Assembly (NCBI RefSeq): GCF_049243985.1
Contig: NC_135382.1
Location: 23,726,990-23,790,989 of the forward strand
Length of the DNA stretch: 64,000 bases
DNA from: Paroedura picta
Lineage: Eukaryota > Chordata > Lepidosauria > Squamata > Gekkonidae
Direction: 5' to 3'
Shown: positions 1 through 17,329 of the stretch, piece by piece
How positions within the stretch are numbered: the first letter of the stretch is position 1
Layout: every line of letters starts with the position of its first letter
Notes under the pieces: model-generated
Databases searched by the model: none
What the model was told of the DNA's origin: nothing
What the model saw: the letters and a program-made list of their open reading frames with translations, nothing else
Program-made: the position numbers and the translations under genes

Positions 1-59
1 GCAGCTCTTAAGTTCCATTCAGCCACAATCCAACGGGCACCACTTCCTTATTTGGAGTT

Positions 60-345
60 AACGTCTGGTGGGGGACGGGGGAGGGGACCCAGGAGACCCA
101 ACGGAAATCGGCGTGCACGAGCCGCTCTCCTCTCCCTCGGGGCGGAGGGGAAGGACCAGGGAGAGGGACGAGGCGCCACGGAGGCTCGCGCGCCGCTTAC
201 CTGGCTCTGTCCGCCTCGTTCCTCGCCTGTGAAGCCCTCACGTCAACGGCGCGCCGATGCCCCGCCGCGCGCTGTGATTGGAGGAGAGGCCGGTTTCTCC
301 CAGGAGCCCCTGCGGCCGCGCGACAAGGCTCGGACTCCGGCCACA
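60..345 (-). promoter_or_regulatory. CpG island with - strand splice donor: probable first exon/promoter of a leftward gene
   Basis: This stretch is rich in G, C and CpG, unlike the AT-rich sequence that follows. On the - strand it contains CAG|GTAAG with the intron starting at 200, a near-consensus splice donor, and an inverted CCAAT box (ATTGG on +) at 277-281. Both point to a gene transcribed leftward out of the window. No recognisable protein starts here, so the exon may be 5' untranslated. In human the genes next to POLR2C on this side are COQ9 and then CIAPIN1, and CIAPIN1 is transcribed away from POLR2C, so CIAPIN1 is a guess from synteny only. I infer the role from composition and the donor; the gene itself is not visible. 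Confidence 0.5.
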
Positions 346-381
346 CCCCCTTTCCCCTGGCTTGAGAGTCTGAACAGAACA

Positions 382-515
382 CAGGGGTGGCCGAGGTGTG
401 GCTCTCCAGATGTCAGAGGACTACAATCCCCATGAGCCCCTGCCAGCATGTGCTGTCAGGGGCTCGTGGGAATTGTAGTCCATGGACATCTGGAGAGCTA
501 CAGTCTAGCCCTCCC
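382..515. mobile_element. PAL palindromic hAT-type miniature element, diverged copy
   Basis: It starts with CAGGGGTGG, has the central TGGACTACAATTCCCATGAG-type arm in both orientations around a short loop, and ends in a degraded right arm. It matches the better copies at 17.2 and 52.8 kb. It lies just beside the leftward CpG island. Confidence 0.7.
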
Positions 516-944
516 AGGTTTTAGTCAAGGTGTGAGCTTTTGTGTGCAGGCACACTTCCTCAGTTACATGGAAATCACTAAATTACAGATCTAAAGAGAG
601 AGTAAATTAGCGATCTTAAAGGTGCCTTGGGTCTCAGGCTTTATTCTGCCGTTTCAGACCAACACAGCCACCCACCTGAACAGAAAAGAGAAGTTAAGTC
701 AGCTGGATTTCCTCTTCCAGGAAGGGGTGTGTGGATGTTTAGATTCAGACAGGTAGCTCTGCTGGTCTGAAGTAGCTTTCTAAATTTGTATTTCTCTCCT
801 GATTAAATTTTAAATTGCCATAATTACATTTCACTCTTCTTCCTGCATTTCGTGGCTTCTTGACCTGCTGTTTTCATACCCGGGGAAATGTGCAGAGTGA
901 ATGCTGTCCTTGTATTCTTAGTGCCTTCTAGAACCTGTGTTAAT
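516..944. other. No gene or named repeat recognised
   Basis: AT-rich intergenic sequence. A short stretch near 625-670 resembles the PLE repeat core ('CTTAAAGGTGCCTTGGGTCTC'-like), but it is too short to assign. Confidence 0.4.
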
Positions 945-1165
945 TAATGGTTAGAGTGTCTGACCAGGATCTTGGAGACCCAGGTTCTAATCCCCTGTCT
1001 AATATGAAAACTGGCTTGGGTGACCATGGGCCAACAGTCATTTTCTCTCAGCCTAACCTACCTCACAGGGTTGCTGTGAGGATTCAATGGAAAAGTGTTG
1101 TTTGGGTATCCACTGGGGAGAAAGGTGGAGTGCAAATGAAATAATGTTTATATTGGAATAAAAGT
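945..1165 (+). mobile_element. SINE-C copy
   Basis: A tRNA-like head (GGTTAGAGTGTCTGACCAGG, then a B-box-like GGTTCTAATCC) is followed by the family core CTACCTCACAGGGTTGCTGTGAGG and a tail with GGGGAGAAAGGTGGAGT. The ORF here is not a gene. Confidence 0.7.
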
Positions 1166-1439
1166 TGGAGGCTTCACACCTTTACATTTTTGGAATTCAT
1201 AAAAACATACCATACTTTACTGTTATTATTGCACAATGACTCTTACACACCAGCTGCTGTGACAGACTAATACGGCCAGCCAGCTGGATACATCTGCATG
1301 ACAGTCCATACAAAGGGTTTCCAACAGTGCCACTGCATGAAGAGTTAAAGCCTAAACTTGAAAAGGTGCAGCTCTGCTTAGAATGGCACTGCACATATTC
1401 ACCACACTGCACAAAATTGCATGAGATGGCATAGTCCTG

Positions 1440-1955
1440 CTGTATAATGCATTCATCAGACCACACCTGGAGTCCTGTGGGCAGTTCTGGAAGCCACACT
1501 TCAAAAAGGACAAAATGGAGAGGGTACAGAAAAGAGTGACAAGGATGATCCGGGGGCTGGGGACCAAGCCCTATAAGGAAAAGCTGAGGGACTTGAGAAC
1601 ATTCAGCCTGGAGGAGAGGAGGTTGAAGGGGGACAGGATGGCTCCCTTTAAGTATACAGAAGCTTGTGACTTGAAGGAGGGCAGGGAGCAGTTCTTGTTG
1701 GCAGCAGAGGATAGGACCTAGTTTAAACTACATGCAGCACAGTACCAGCCAGATATCGGGGTGTTGGGTGGTGGATATTTTCACAGTCAGAGTAGTTCAA
1801 TAGTGGAACTGGCTGCCTAAGGAGGTGTCAAGCTCACTGGTGGTCTTCCAGAAGTGACTGGACAGGTCCTGCTGGATACTTGAGGCTGACCCTGCATTGA
1901 ACAGGGGGTTGGACTAGACGGGCTGCACGGCCCCTTCCCACTCTAGGATTGTATT
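1440..1955 (+). mobile_element. CR1 LINE 3' fragment
   Basis: The sequence translates in pieces like the end of a CR1 reverse-transcriptase ORF (MERVQKRVTRMIRGLGTKPY, LRTFSLEERRLKGDRM). It then runs into the CR1 3' end with CAGGGGGTTGGACTAGACGG and 'CCCCTTCCCACTCTAGGATTGTATT'-like sequence. It is a 5'-truncated, decayed LINE copy upstream of POLR2C. Confidence 0.85.
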
Positions 1956-2239
1956 ATCTGGTTGAATAGCAACAGCGCTTTAATACACTGTCAATTGGGC
2001 CTCCAGGGAAGGGTGGCATATAGATTTGGGGGGAAAGAAATACATTTTTGCCTGCTTCCTTCCGCCATACCCCTGCAGCTGCGGTGGCCCAACTGTTACT
2101 CTCCATAAACCACAGTTCCCCAGCTGCTGGCAGGGAGGGGCTCCCTGCCGGCAGTAGGAATGGCAGCCCGTGGACCTCTGGAGAGAGCCACCTTTTGACC
2201 ACCCCTGCCCTGTCCTCGCCCTCCTGCCCGTGATCCTTC

Positions 2240-9243
<7,004 letters not shown>

Positions 9244-9715
9244 TTCTGGTCTCTTTTCCTGGGTTATGTCAACAGAGGCCCGATGAAGGAGACCGCTGGC
9301 ATCACAGGGCATGGGGGGGGGGGAGGGCAGGGGGAACGGGGACATGCTGATCCTTGAGTGCTGTAGCTCCTTGCTTCCCATGTCTTGGAGGAATATAATG
9401 TGCGCCGCTCCCTCGGGTCGAATATTTCTCAGCACTGCCTTGTGGAAGCTGCCGTTCACAAGCACACAAGGATCTGTTGTTCAGGCTGCTTACAAGGAAG
9501 GGAGCCGCATATTCCCCCTGGAGGACATGCTGTCCTGTTTGAAGGGGACATGGAGACTGAATGCAAAGCAGTTCCCTCCCACCTCCACCACACACATACT
9601 TTTCTGGTTACTGCCTATCTCTGTGCTGAACTTTTGGGATAAACAGCCCCCACCTGGCAGTTATCCGAGTTATGTAACTGAAGTTTACTAGTTATTTGTG
9701 TTTGTTGCTGTACTG

Positions 9716-9721
9716 AATAAA
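9716..9721 (+). terminator. POLR2C: POLR2C polyadenylation signal
   Basis: AATAAA lies 473 bp after the stop codon and is the first canonical signal on this strand after the last exon, giving a 3' UTR of roughly 490-500 bases. A G/T-rich stretch follows at about 9,740-9,765. Confidence 0.75.
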
Positions 9722-9739
9722 AGCCCTTTCCCTGGCTAG

Positions 9740-10940
9740 CCATGTGTGAACACTCCTCTGGTGCTTTAGGAAGGAGGTCTCGGGGCGCCAGTGGCTTTCC
9801 AGCTGACATTTAAGTTAATGAAGGTTGCTAATTGTTGCTCTGAGAATTTCCTTTTCGGCAGCTTTTTCTGCACCAACCATCCAAACCCAGAACATAGATT
9901 TGGGCCTTCTAATGCAAAAATCCAGTCGTTTGAGGAAATCATAATACTTAAAACATTCTAATTCTCAATGCTGCTGAGGGGAAAACATATTGGGAAGGTG
10001 TTGTCATCCTGAAAGCCTATGAGAACAACTGCATCCTAATGGAGATTCCAGTGGTTCTTGTTTTTTGGAGGTGTGGGGATGTACTCTTAGCAGTGACCAT
10101 GCTACTACAAATTTTGGTAGCCGCTTCAGAATTTCTGCTTCCGGAATCTCTGCTTTTCTCCCTACCTGTTACCATCCCGCTGTCAAGACACAAGTTCTTT
10201 TTTTATGTATCATTCAGAAAGAGTTGCAAAACAGTGTTGAACAGAAAACAGCTGAAAACCCAGAAAGCCAACGGGAGAAAAAGACGTCTTTGGAGAGTGG
10301 AGGGTTAAAAATCTAAGAAATAAATGAATAAATAAATAACTGACAAATGATGCAATCTTTAGACCAAAAGCGACAAGGGGGAGGGATAATACATATTAAT
10401 ATCCAGAGACATAAATTCACGTGTTCTCATGCTTTCTGGCCTCATAAAAACAACTCTTTATTTAATAACAAGGTCTCATGTTGCTTCAGTCCATCTCCAA
10501 TGCATGGAGTAATGATTGCCGTCTCTTTTTGAAGAACTATTTCTTTAGGGATTGCCGAGGCTTACAACATTCAGAACCTTTATCCTGTTTAGAGTTTCCA
10601 GAAAGGAGTATCCCCCAATACTGCAAGAACTGGATTAAGATCTAGGAGACCCTGTACTGTTAGACAGACTTGTCCATTAAGATCTAACCCAAAATGTCCC
10701 AATACTTTTCTCCGAAAAGAGAAATAAACTAAGCTTTGGCTAGGGCTACACTAGGTGCACTCAAGCAAAGGGTATTTTAGCTCAAAGGTCTTGAGTAGCT
10801 GATCAGCTGTCTTAAAACGTAGCTTACTCAATAGCTGCCATCATCTTGTGCACAACTGCAAGAGGATGTGCACGCTGACCCTGCCAGGACAACCACCTGG
10901 CCAGCACCCAGGTGAGATCTGAGACAGCTCAAGAAACCTT
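9740..10940. other. Intergenic, nothing recognised
   Basis: AT-rich sequence without a convincing exon or a repeat shared with the rest of the window. Short ORFs here show no family signature. Confidence 0.4.
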
Positions 10941-10944
10941 GCTT

Positions 10945-11037
10945 TAGGATGCTTTGGGCTGATCCTGCATTGAGCAGGGGGTTGGACTAGATGGCCTGTA
11001 TGGCCCCTTCCAACTCTATGATTCTGTGATTCTGTAA
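10945..11037 (+). mobile_element. CR1 3' end fragment
   Basis: GATCCTGCATTGAGCAGGGG, TTGGACTAGATGGCCTGTAT and the CR1 terminal repeat TATGATTCTGTGATTCTGTA. Confidence 0.9.
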
Positions 11038-11039
11038 TG

Positions 11040-12420
11040 TTGTGAGGGTCATGTGGTAGACAAGTCTGTGTGAAAAGAGTGTTCTGTAGCTGCAAAGCCT
11101 GAAAAAAAAGTCATTTCAAGCAAGCAACGATTTACTTCATAGCTTCTCCACCCTCAGTGAAGTGGACTGTGTGTCTGTAGGGGAGGGAGATATTTGACAT
11201 TTGAAGATATGGGGGGGGGGGTTGACTAACCCTTGAGGCAGTCTCATTCCTTAAAGCACAAGTCTTTCAAAGAATGAAAATAAGGTTCCGCAGACTCTCA
11301 GGCTATGCTTCTGCATGCTTTGGAGAGCAGATTGCTGCAGCTTTTTCCGTCTCCAGATTTTTGTTTGAAGGAAAGGATCAATTTCCCTTTTCTTCCTCCC
11401 CCGAGAGCCATTGTTCACCAAAGAGCTTGGTGTCACTTAACCCTTTTGCAGGCCAGACAATGTGGTGGGTTTCCTAGACAGACTGACGGGGTCTTTGCTG
11501 CAACTCCACAGCCAGACAGCCAGCCGGGCTCAGATTGGAGACAGCCTGATGCTCGGGAAAGGCTATTTGATTTCCTCTCTTCCTTCCTATGGTGGGCTGG
11601 AGAGGAGGCAGCAGAGCCCCCTCCGTTACACATCTGGAAACAACACAACAACAGGCAGAGCATCATGAATGAAATGGCTTCCTGTTAGTAAAAAGAAGGG
11701 AATGTGTGTTAAGTTTGGCCAGCTCCAAGTTAACGCCCCCATCTTTTTAAAAGCCATCCTCAAAACCAGAAAGAAATAAACATTCCCTGTTTTGCTATTT
11801 TGCAGAGCTGTTTAAATTCCCATCAATGCTTGGTTTTCTGGTACTTAGTGCAGATTTTATAGGTTGTTTTTGGTTGGGTAGGCACAGTAAATATGGCTTT
11901 TAAATGCTATTTAGATAGCATTTTTACAGGCTGCATAAAATACACATAGAATAGATAGATATAATTTCTGGGTGGAGGTAATATTAAACTGTTTATGTTG
12001 ACAGTGTGGTGTGAACAAACAAATCCATATGGAAACTTAGAATCACCCGTGTGGTTCGCAGCAGGGAGAAGCAAAATGAATATGCAAAAGGGTTTTTTTT
12101 TTTTAGATTGTAGATCCTTGATCTCTGGCGTTGTTGTCTTTTTCACTCTTTCCAGCTTTCCATCCATATTAAAGCCGAAATACCAAAAGACTCACATTCC
12201 CCCTTGCATCATAGTAAGACACAGTTGAAAGGCTTGTGCAATCCAATATCGACATCTCTGCATTTCCCTCTACTTCCTCCTGGTTTTGTTTTGGGATTTG
12301 TTTTCTTTGAGTCAGGGGGGCGGGGGGGTTAGCAAACGTATACAGTAATAGTGACATTTCTGCCGTGGAAACACACACACACCCTTCCCAATCTCCTTGG
12401 GCCTGTCATGATTGCCAGAA
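11040..12420. other. Intergenic, apparently single-copy; no gene recognised
   Basis: A G run sits at 11,212-11,222 and another near 12,316-12,327. The stretch 11,280-11,690 is open in several frames on both strands and has no repeat partner in the window, but no residue pattern of a known protein. It is a candidate for conserved noncoding sequence only. Confidence 0.35.
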
Positions 12421-12489
12421 CAAATTTAGAGTCCTATGGCACCTTTAAGACCAACCAAGTTTTGCTCAAAGTTTGAGGTTTCGTGAAAC

Positions 12490-12902
12490 ACACGAGCCAG
12501 TTTGATGTAGTGGTTAGGAGTGCGGACTTCTAATCTGGTGAGCCGGCTTTGATTCCCCGCTCCCCTAAATGTAGCCAGCTGGGTGACCTTGGGCTCGCCA
12601 GGCACTGATAAAACTGTTCTGACCGAGCAGGAATATCGGGGCTCTCTCAGCCACACCTACCTCACAGGATGTCGTGGGGAGAGGAAAGGAAGGCAACTGT
12701 AAGCCGCTTTGAGACTCCTTCGGGTAGAGAAAAAGCGGCATATAAGAAACAATTCTTCTTCAGTAATATCTGGGCTCTCTCAGCCTTGCCTACCTCACAG
12801 GGTGTCTGTTGAGGGGAGAGAAAAGGAAAGGCCATTGTAAGCTGCTTTGAGGCTCCTTCAGGTACAGAAAAGCGGCATATAAGAACCAACTCTTATTCTT
12901 CT
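12490..12902 (+). mobile_element. SINE-A copy followed by a second partial SINE-A
   Basis: A full copy from GAGCCAGTTTGATGTAGTGG to a tail near 12,765 is followed directly by a second 3' half (GGGCTCTCTCAGCCTTGCC to AACCAACTCTTATTCTTCT). Tandem 3' halves of this family recur at 33.95 and 50.15 kb. A PLE-like scrap (GGCACCTTTAAGACCAACCA) precedes it at 12,439. Confidence 0.8.
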
Positions 12903-13034
12903 AGTGGAAAGCATGGCAGGTTTATGTAAATAAATATAATTTATGGAACAAATTTGGCAAAGTTTAATTAGGAGGCGGGTCTTTGGAATCAGGAGAGGAG
13001 TTTTACCCTCATGCTTCTAGTTTTCTATTTGACT

Positions 13035-13215
13035 GCTAGAGTGGTGTGGCTCAGTGGTAGAGCATCTGTTTGTCAAGCAGAAGGTCCCACGTTCAATCCC
13101 TGGCATCTTTAGTTAAAGAATTTGTCAGGAAGCGATGTGAACACCTGAGACCCTGGAGAGCTGCTGCCAGCCTGAGTAGACGATACGGACTTCAATGTAC
13201 CAGGGGTCTGATTCA
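13035..13215 (+). mobile_element. SINE-B copy
   Basis: Head GTGGCTCAGTGGTAGAGCAT with anticodon-like stem and GTTCAATCCC B box, then GAGACCCTGGAGAGCTGCTG and a 3' part with GGGGTCTGATTCAGTA. The head looks like a tRNA, but the body beyond 75 nt and the five other copies show it is a SINE. Confidence 0.85.
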
Positions 13216-13925
13216 GTACGTGGCAGGTTCATATGTGGCAGGTTCACGTGGCACCATTCATGTGGTGTGGCATCAGGGAATGTAGAGGAAGTTGTAGTCT
13301 CTGCCACTAGGTGGCACCCACGAGTTACAGTTGTGAGTGCTTCACTTAACAAACCAATCCAGAGGAACAGGTAAGGCAAAATCATAAAGGAGAAAATAGG
13401 CTGTTGTGGGTTTGCCAGGGCCTCTTCTGCATGATGGATAAGCTGATGAAAACTCACTAAATACATCGTTGTTTTTCTGATCTCTGCACAGAAGAGTTAA
13501 TTTACTTCACAAAACTGATTGTGTTCTGCATGGTGAACTGCCTCTTCGGTGCTTTAAGCGTCTTTTAAGCATTGTTTCTGAAAGATGCTTTTCACCGATT
13601 CATTTCTCCTGCCTGCCTGAGATAGTCTATTAGCCATGCAGAGGAGTTCTTTAGTTATGCAGATAGTGACTGCTTTAGAGAATAAAGCGGAGCTGGCAAA
13701 ACTACAGGGGGCAGGGCTATGAATTATTTCATGCAGAGAGCATTGCAATGTAGTTTTTCAACAGACTACATTCAATGCAGAACAACAATTGTAATACAAT
13801 AAAGCAGTCTAAACTGGTTGTTTTTTAAACTCTTATTTGGCTCCATGCAGAATACCTCCAGGACATATGGCCATCTGGTATGGTAGTTTTAGTCCCTGAT
13901 GTTCACCAGTAACTGGGTGGCATCG
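13216..13925. other. Intergenic, nothing recognised
   Basis: A short direct repeat of GTGGCAGGTTCA at about 13,220-13,245; otherwise unassigned AT-rich sequence. Confidence 0.35.
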
Positions 13926-13927
13926 AT

Positions 13928-14500
13928 TCAAATGGGTCGCCGTGTTGGTCTGAAGTAGCACAATAAAATCAGAGTACGGTAGCACCTTTAAGCCCAACAA
14001 TGTCATGTAAGGCAGTGGTCCCCAACCTTTTTATCACCAGGGACCACTCAACGCTTGACAATTTTACTGAGGCCCGATGGGCCTCTCAACCACTGCCTTA
14101 GCGCTCTCTGATCGCTATGGTAATGTTTAAACATCCCATCAAAATAAGATACAGACACGCCACAACAAGGAACATAAGGAACATTTTATTTTCATGGAAA
14201 TTTTAACTCATGACAATGACAAACCAATGGGAACCCTGAGCTTGTTTCTCTGCAACGAGATAGTCCCATCTGGGAGTGATGGGAGACCATGACACCCAAA
14301 GTGTGTTGTAAAGGGCCGGGGGGATGAAGTCAAGGGCCGGGGGGGGGGGGAGAAGGCGTCCTTTGCGGCCCACCTCCAATTAGTCGACGGACCACATGTG
14401 GTCCGCAGCCCACAGGTTGGGGATCACTAATGTAAGGAATTCATCGTCTGAGGAAGAGGGCTTGCACTCAAAAGCTCACGCCCTGAATAAATCTTGGCTG
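13928..14500. mobile_element. PLE inverted pair interrupted by a hAT-C element
   Basis: The left part (13,928-14,012) is in + orientation (GCCGTGTTGGTCTGAAGTAG). The right part (14,430-14,500) is in - orientation (TTGCACTCAAAAGCTCACGC). This is the same head-to-head arrangement as at 32.7 and 45.0 kb. The hAT-C copy sits between with an exact target duplication. Confidence 0.7.
14013..14429 (+). mobile_element. hAT-C element, with exact 8-bp target duplication
   Basis: Starts CAGTGGTCCCCAACC and ends GGTTGGGGATCACTA. Flanks ATGTAAGG at 14,005-14,012 and 14,430-14,437 are identical, as expected for hAT-type transposition. It has no transposase ORF, so it is non-autonomous. A second copy lies inverted at 15,288. 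Confidence 0.9.
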
Positions 14501-14942
14501 GCATCGTCAGTGGAAAAACTGTCCACATTCTGGCACAGAGTGATTCCCCTCTTGCTGCCCATCTTGAAGATGTCCAGCCCCAGTTACTGACAAAATGTCA
14601 GGGACTAAACTAGACCATGTTCACACAGTCTGGAAAACCCACAACTGGCAGTTGACTCCAGCTGTGAAAGCCTTTGGCAACTCAAGGAAAACAGACCCTT
14701 AAGTAGACAAATCAAATCGCTGGACCAAAGAGCAGAAACACAGCGCAGTCCCATTGAAGAACCCCTGGCACGGTGAGACCAGATCACGACGGTCCTGTTA
14801 ATAGGGCGTGCAAGTCAGAGCCAGGTCAAAGTGATCCCAGCTCCTCAACGGAGGACAATCAGAGACTATTCAAAGAGGACATGCTGGGCACTTCAGATCG
14901 CTCCGATAAAGGGCAAGCCTTTTGAACCACCTGCCTCTGGAG

Positions 14943-15276
14943 CAGTGGTTCCCAACCTTCCTAATGCCACGACCCTGTAACACAGTTCCTCATGGTGTGG
15001 TGACCCCAACCATAAAACTATGCAGGTGTTCTTTCACAGAAATTAAAATCGAAACTGACCCCCGGGGTTTCTCAGTTCAGTTCTGCTTCTTGTCCCAACA
15101 TGCCCATCTCGCTCTTTTCTGCTGCTCCAGACAGACAAATGCTCTATCTCAATCTACCCTGCAAGGCTGTTGTGTGGATGCCCCCCTCCCCCCAGCCAAG
15201 CTGATTGCCCTGCCACGACCCCTGTGAAAGGGTCGTTTGACCCTCAAAAGGGTCCCGACCCCCTGGTTGAGAACTG
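14943..15276 (+). mobile_element. hAT (Charlie-like) non-autonomous element
   Basis: Ends CAGTGGTTCCCAACC and GGTTGAGAACTG. Internal CACAGTTCCTCATGGTGTGG and GTGACCCCAACCATAAAACT match a widely spread vertebrate hAT family; I recall OposCharlie/SPIN-type elements, but the exact name is uncertain. Confidence 0.75.
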
Positions 15277-15287
15277 GTGCTCTAGAC

Positions 15288-15723
15288 TAGCAATCCCCAA
15301 CCTGGGGGCAGCGGACCACATGTGGTCCTTCGACTAATTGGAGGTGGACGGTGAAGAACACCTTCTCCCCCCCCCCCGGCCCTTTACTTCATCCCCCCGG
15401 CCCTTTACAACACACTTCGGGTGTCATTGTCTCCCATCACTCCCAGATGGGACTATCTCCTTGCAGAAAAACAAGCTCAGGGTTCCCATTGATTTGTCAT
15501 TGTCATGCGTTAAAATTTCCATGAAAATAAAATGTTCCTTATGTTCATTGTTGTGGCATGTCTGTATCTTATTTTGAAGGGGTGTTTAAACATTACCATA
15601 GCGATCAGAGAGCGTTAGGGCAGTGGTTGAGAGTAGAGGAGTAAACAACCCCCCCCCACCAGGTCTCAGTAAAATTGTCAAGCGTTGAGTGGTCCCCGGT
15701 GATAAAAAGGTTGGGGACCACTG
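15288..15723 (-). mobile_element. hAT-C element, inverted relative to the 14.0 kb copy
   Basis: Ends TAGCAATCCCCAACC and GGTTGGGGACCACTG. Exact target duplication CTCTAGAC at 15,280-15,287 and 15,724-15,731. Internal sequence is the reverse complement of the copy at 14,013, including the C/G run next to 'GGCCCTTTAC'. Confidence 0.9.
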
Positions 15724-15764
15724 CTCTAGACTATCCCACTCCTTGCCTTTAGACACGGTGCTGC

Positions 15765-15985
15765 CCAAACTAAGGCTACCATGCTTTGGTCACATTATGA
15801 GAAGACATGAGTCACTCGAAAGAACGATGCTAGGAAGCGTTGAAGGCAGCAGGAGAATAGGAAGACCCAGCATGAGAGGGAGTGATCCAGTAAAGGAAAC
15901 CATGGCCCTCAGTATGCAAGAGCAGGGCTGTTGATGACAGAGCATGTTAGAGGTCATTAACTGGAAAGTGACTTGATGGCATTTA
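15765..15985 (+). mobile_element. RTE-type LINE 3' ORF fragment
   Basis: It translates as FGHIMRRHESLERTMLGSVE and then GSRRIGRPSMRG, the C-terminal pattern of RTE/BovB-type LINE proteins (FGHVMRR..SLEK..MLG..EG.R.RGR...RW). It is decayed. Confidence 0.75.
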
Positions 15986-15989
15986 ACCC

Positions 15990-17050
15990 TGGGACTGTGG
16001 ATGCTGCTAGCTTAGTAAGTGCAAAACAGCATTGCAAAACAGCATTGCTTAGGGGGGGGGGGGTGCTTTCTTGAACAGGAGGTTAAGCTCAGGGAGTGGA
16101 TTGCATGGGAGACAGGCATGTTAGAATTAGAGATGTAGTTTTTCCTGCACTGATGGTCTTGCAGCCTTAAAGAGATAGATTTCCTTGCATTCTTCTTTTT
16201 CTCCGCCTTCCGCTTCAGGGGCCTTCAATGGGTATAACTTAGGACAGCATTGTTGGTGTATTGCTGAGCCAAAGAACTGAGCTGTTGGCTTTCCATAGAT
16301 CAATAGTGAAGCAATTCTTTTCCCAGGCTTCTGGCACTCTCTGGCTGTAACATCCCTCCCCTCTCTATTTTAGCAAGAAGCATAACTGCACATCTGTCGA
16401 TTCTGCTGGCCCTGTATTTTTCATGCAGAGCAGGGCACTGGAGAGCTGCTCTGTGATTATGCAATGCTGAGAATTGGAAAATCACATTGGTACAGAAGGT
16501 GAGGATCCTCAGTTGGATGTGAGGCATTTCTTTTGCATGGGATATCCATTCAGAAACACACAGAATGTAAAGATGACAAATGCAATCTTTATGGTTTTTT
16601 CCTTCTTTGCTTCCCCCCACCCATCCACCTGGGAGTGGAAGATGGAGGGTGGGAAGCACACAAAAAAATTCAAATAATGCTATCAGTTTAGCAACAACAG
16701 CGAGTTTATTCAAAGTTGCTGATCTCAGCTTGCTGTTGCAAAAGGTAATATTAGGATATTGCTTTGGGCAGGGGTTGTTCTCTATTCTTTGCACGTCTCT
16801 TCAGCTGCAAGTCAGCAACTTTCAGGGGTAAACTCATGCAGGGTTTAAGACACAGGAGGCCACTCCAAGCACAAGCTTGGTTATTCACGATTTGTATACA
16901 GGACAGTGTCAAAAATGGGCTAGTGGCTTTTGGAGACACAACACATTTGTGTTTTTTGGCATGCATAGAAAACTAGCAAGAAGGTTAGGCTTCCCACACG
17001 TGCCAACTTTCTGGATTGATTTGGATTTTTTCTGCATTAGTGCAGAAATG
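15990..17050. other. Intergenic, nothing recognised
   Basis: A tandem GCAAAACAGCATT at 16,020-16,048 and a G run at 16,052-16,061; otherwise unassigned. The 164-codon - strand ORF at 16,300-16,794 has no family signature and no partner exon. Confidence 0.35.
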
Positions 17051-17054
17051 GAAT

Positions 17055-17150
17055 AAAGTTTGAGACCAATGGCTCTTTTAAGACCAACAAAGCTTTATTC
17101 AAGGTGGACGCTTTTGTGTGCCCATCATACTTACTCAGACAATGAAATGG
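17055..17150 (+). mobile_element. PLE-related fragment
   Basis: GAGACCAATGGCTCTTTTAA, AAGACCAACAAAGCTTTATT and CAAGGTGGACGCTTTTGTGT follow the family order, but the sequence is diverged. Confidence 0.6.
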
Positions 17151-17180
17151 GAGGTATAAGACCCACATGTATAACTAGAG

Positions 17181-17316
17181 CAGGGGTAGTCAAACTGCGG
17201 CCCTCCAGACGTCCGTGGACTACAATTCCCAGGAGCCCCTGCCAGCGAATGCTGGCAGGGGCTCCGGGGAATTGTAGTCCACGGACATCTGGAGGGCCGC
17301 AGTTTGACTACCCCTG
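17181..17316. mobile_element. PAL element, near-intact, exact target duplication
   Basis: Starts CAGGGGTAGTCAAACTGCGG and ends in its exact reverse complement TTTGACTACCCCTG. The arms are almost perfect. Flanks AACTAGAG at 17,173-17,180 and 17,317-17,324 are identical. This is the best reference copy of PAL in the window. Confidence 0.95.
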
Positions 17317-17329
17317 AACTAGAGAGTGG

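Noticed and set aside
1515-1721. A host gene with an RVTRMIRGLG motif
   Set aside because: The motif is the C-terminal end of the CR1 reverse-transcriptase ORF.
13035-13110. A functional tRNA gene
   Set aside because: The A- and B-box-like parts belong to a SINE-B copy; the same head with the same downstream body recurs at 7.05 and 55.46 kb.
17181-17316. A microRNA hairpin or a CRISPR-like repeat
   Set aside because: The palindrome has transposon target duplications and many dispersed copies; CRISPR arrays do not occur in animal genomes.
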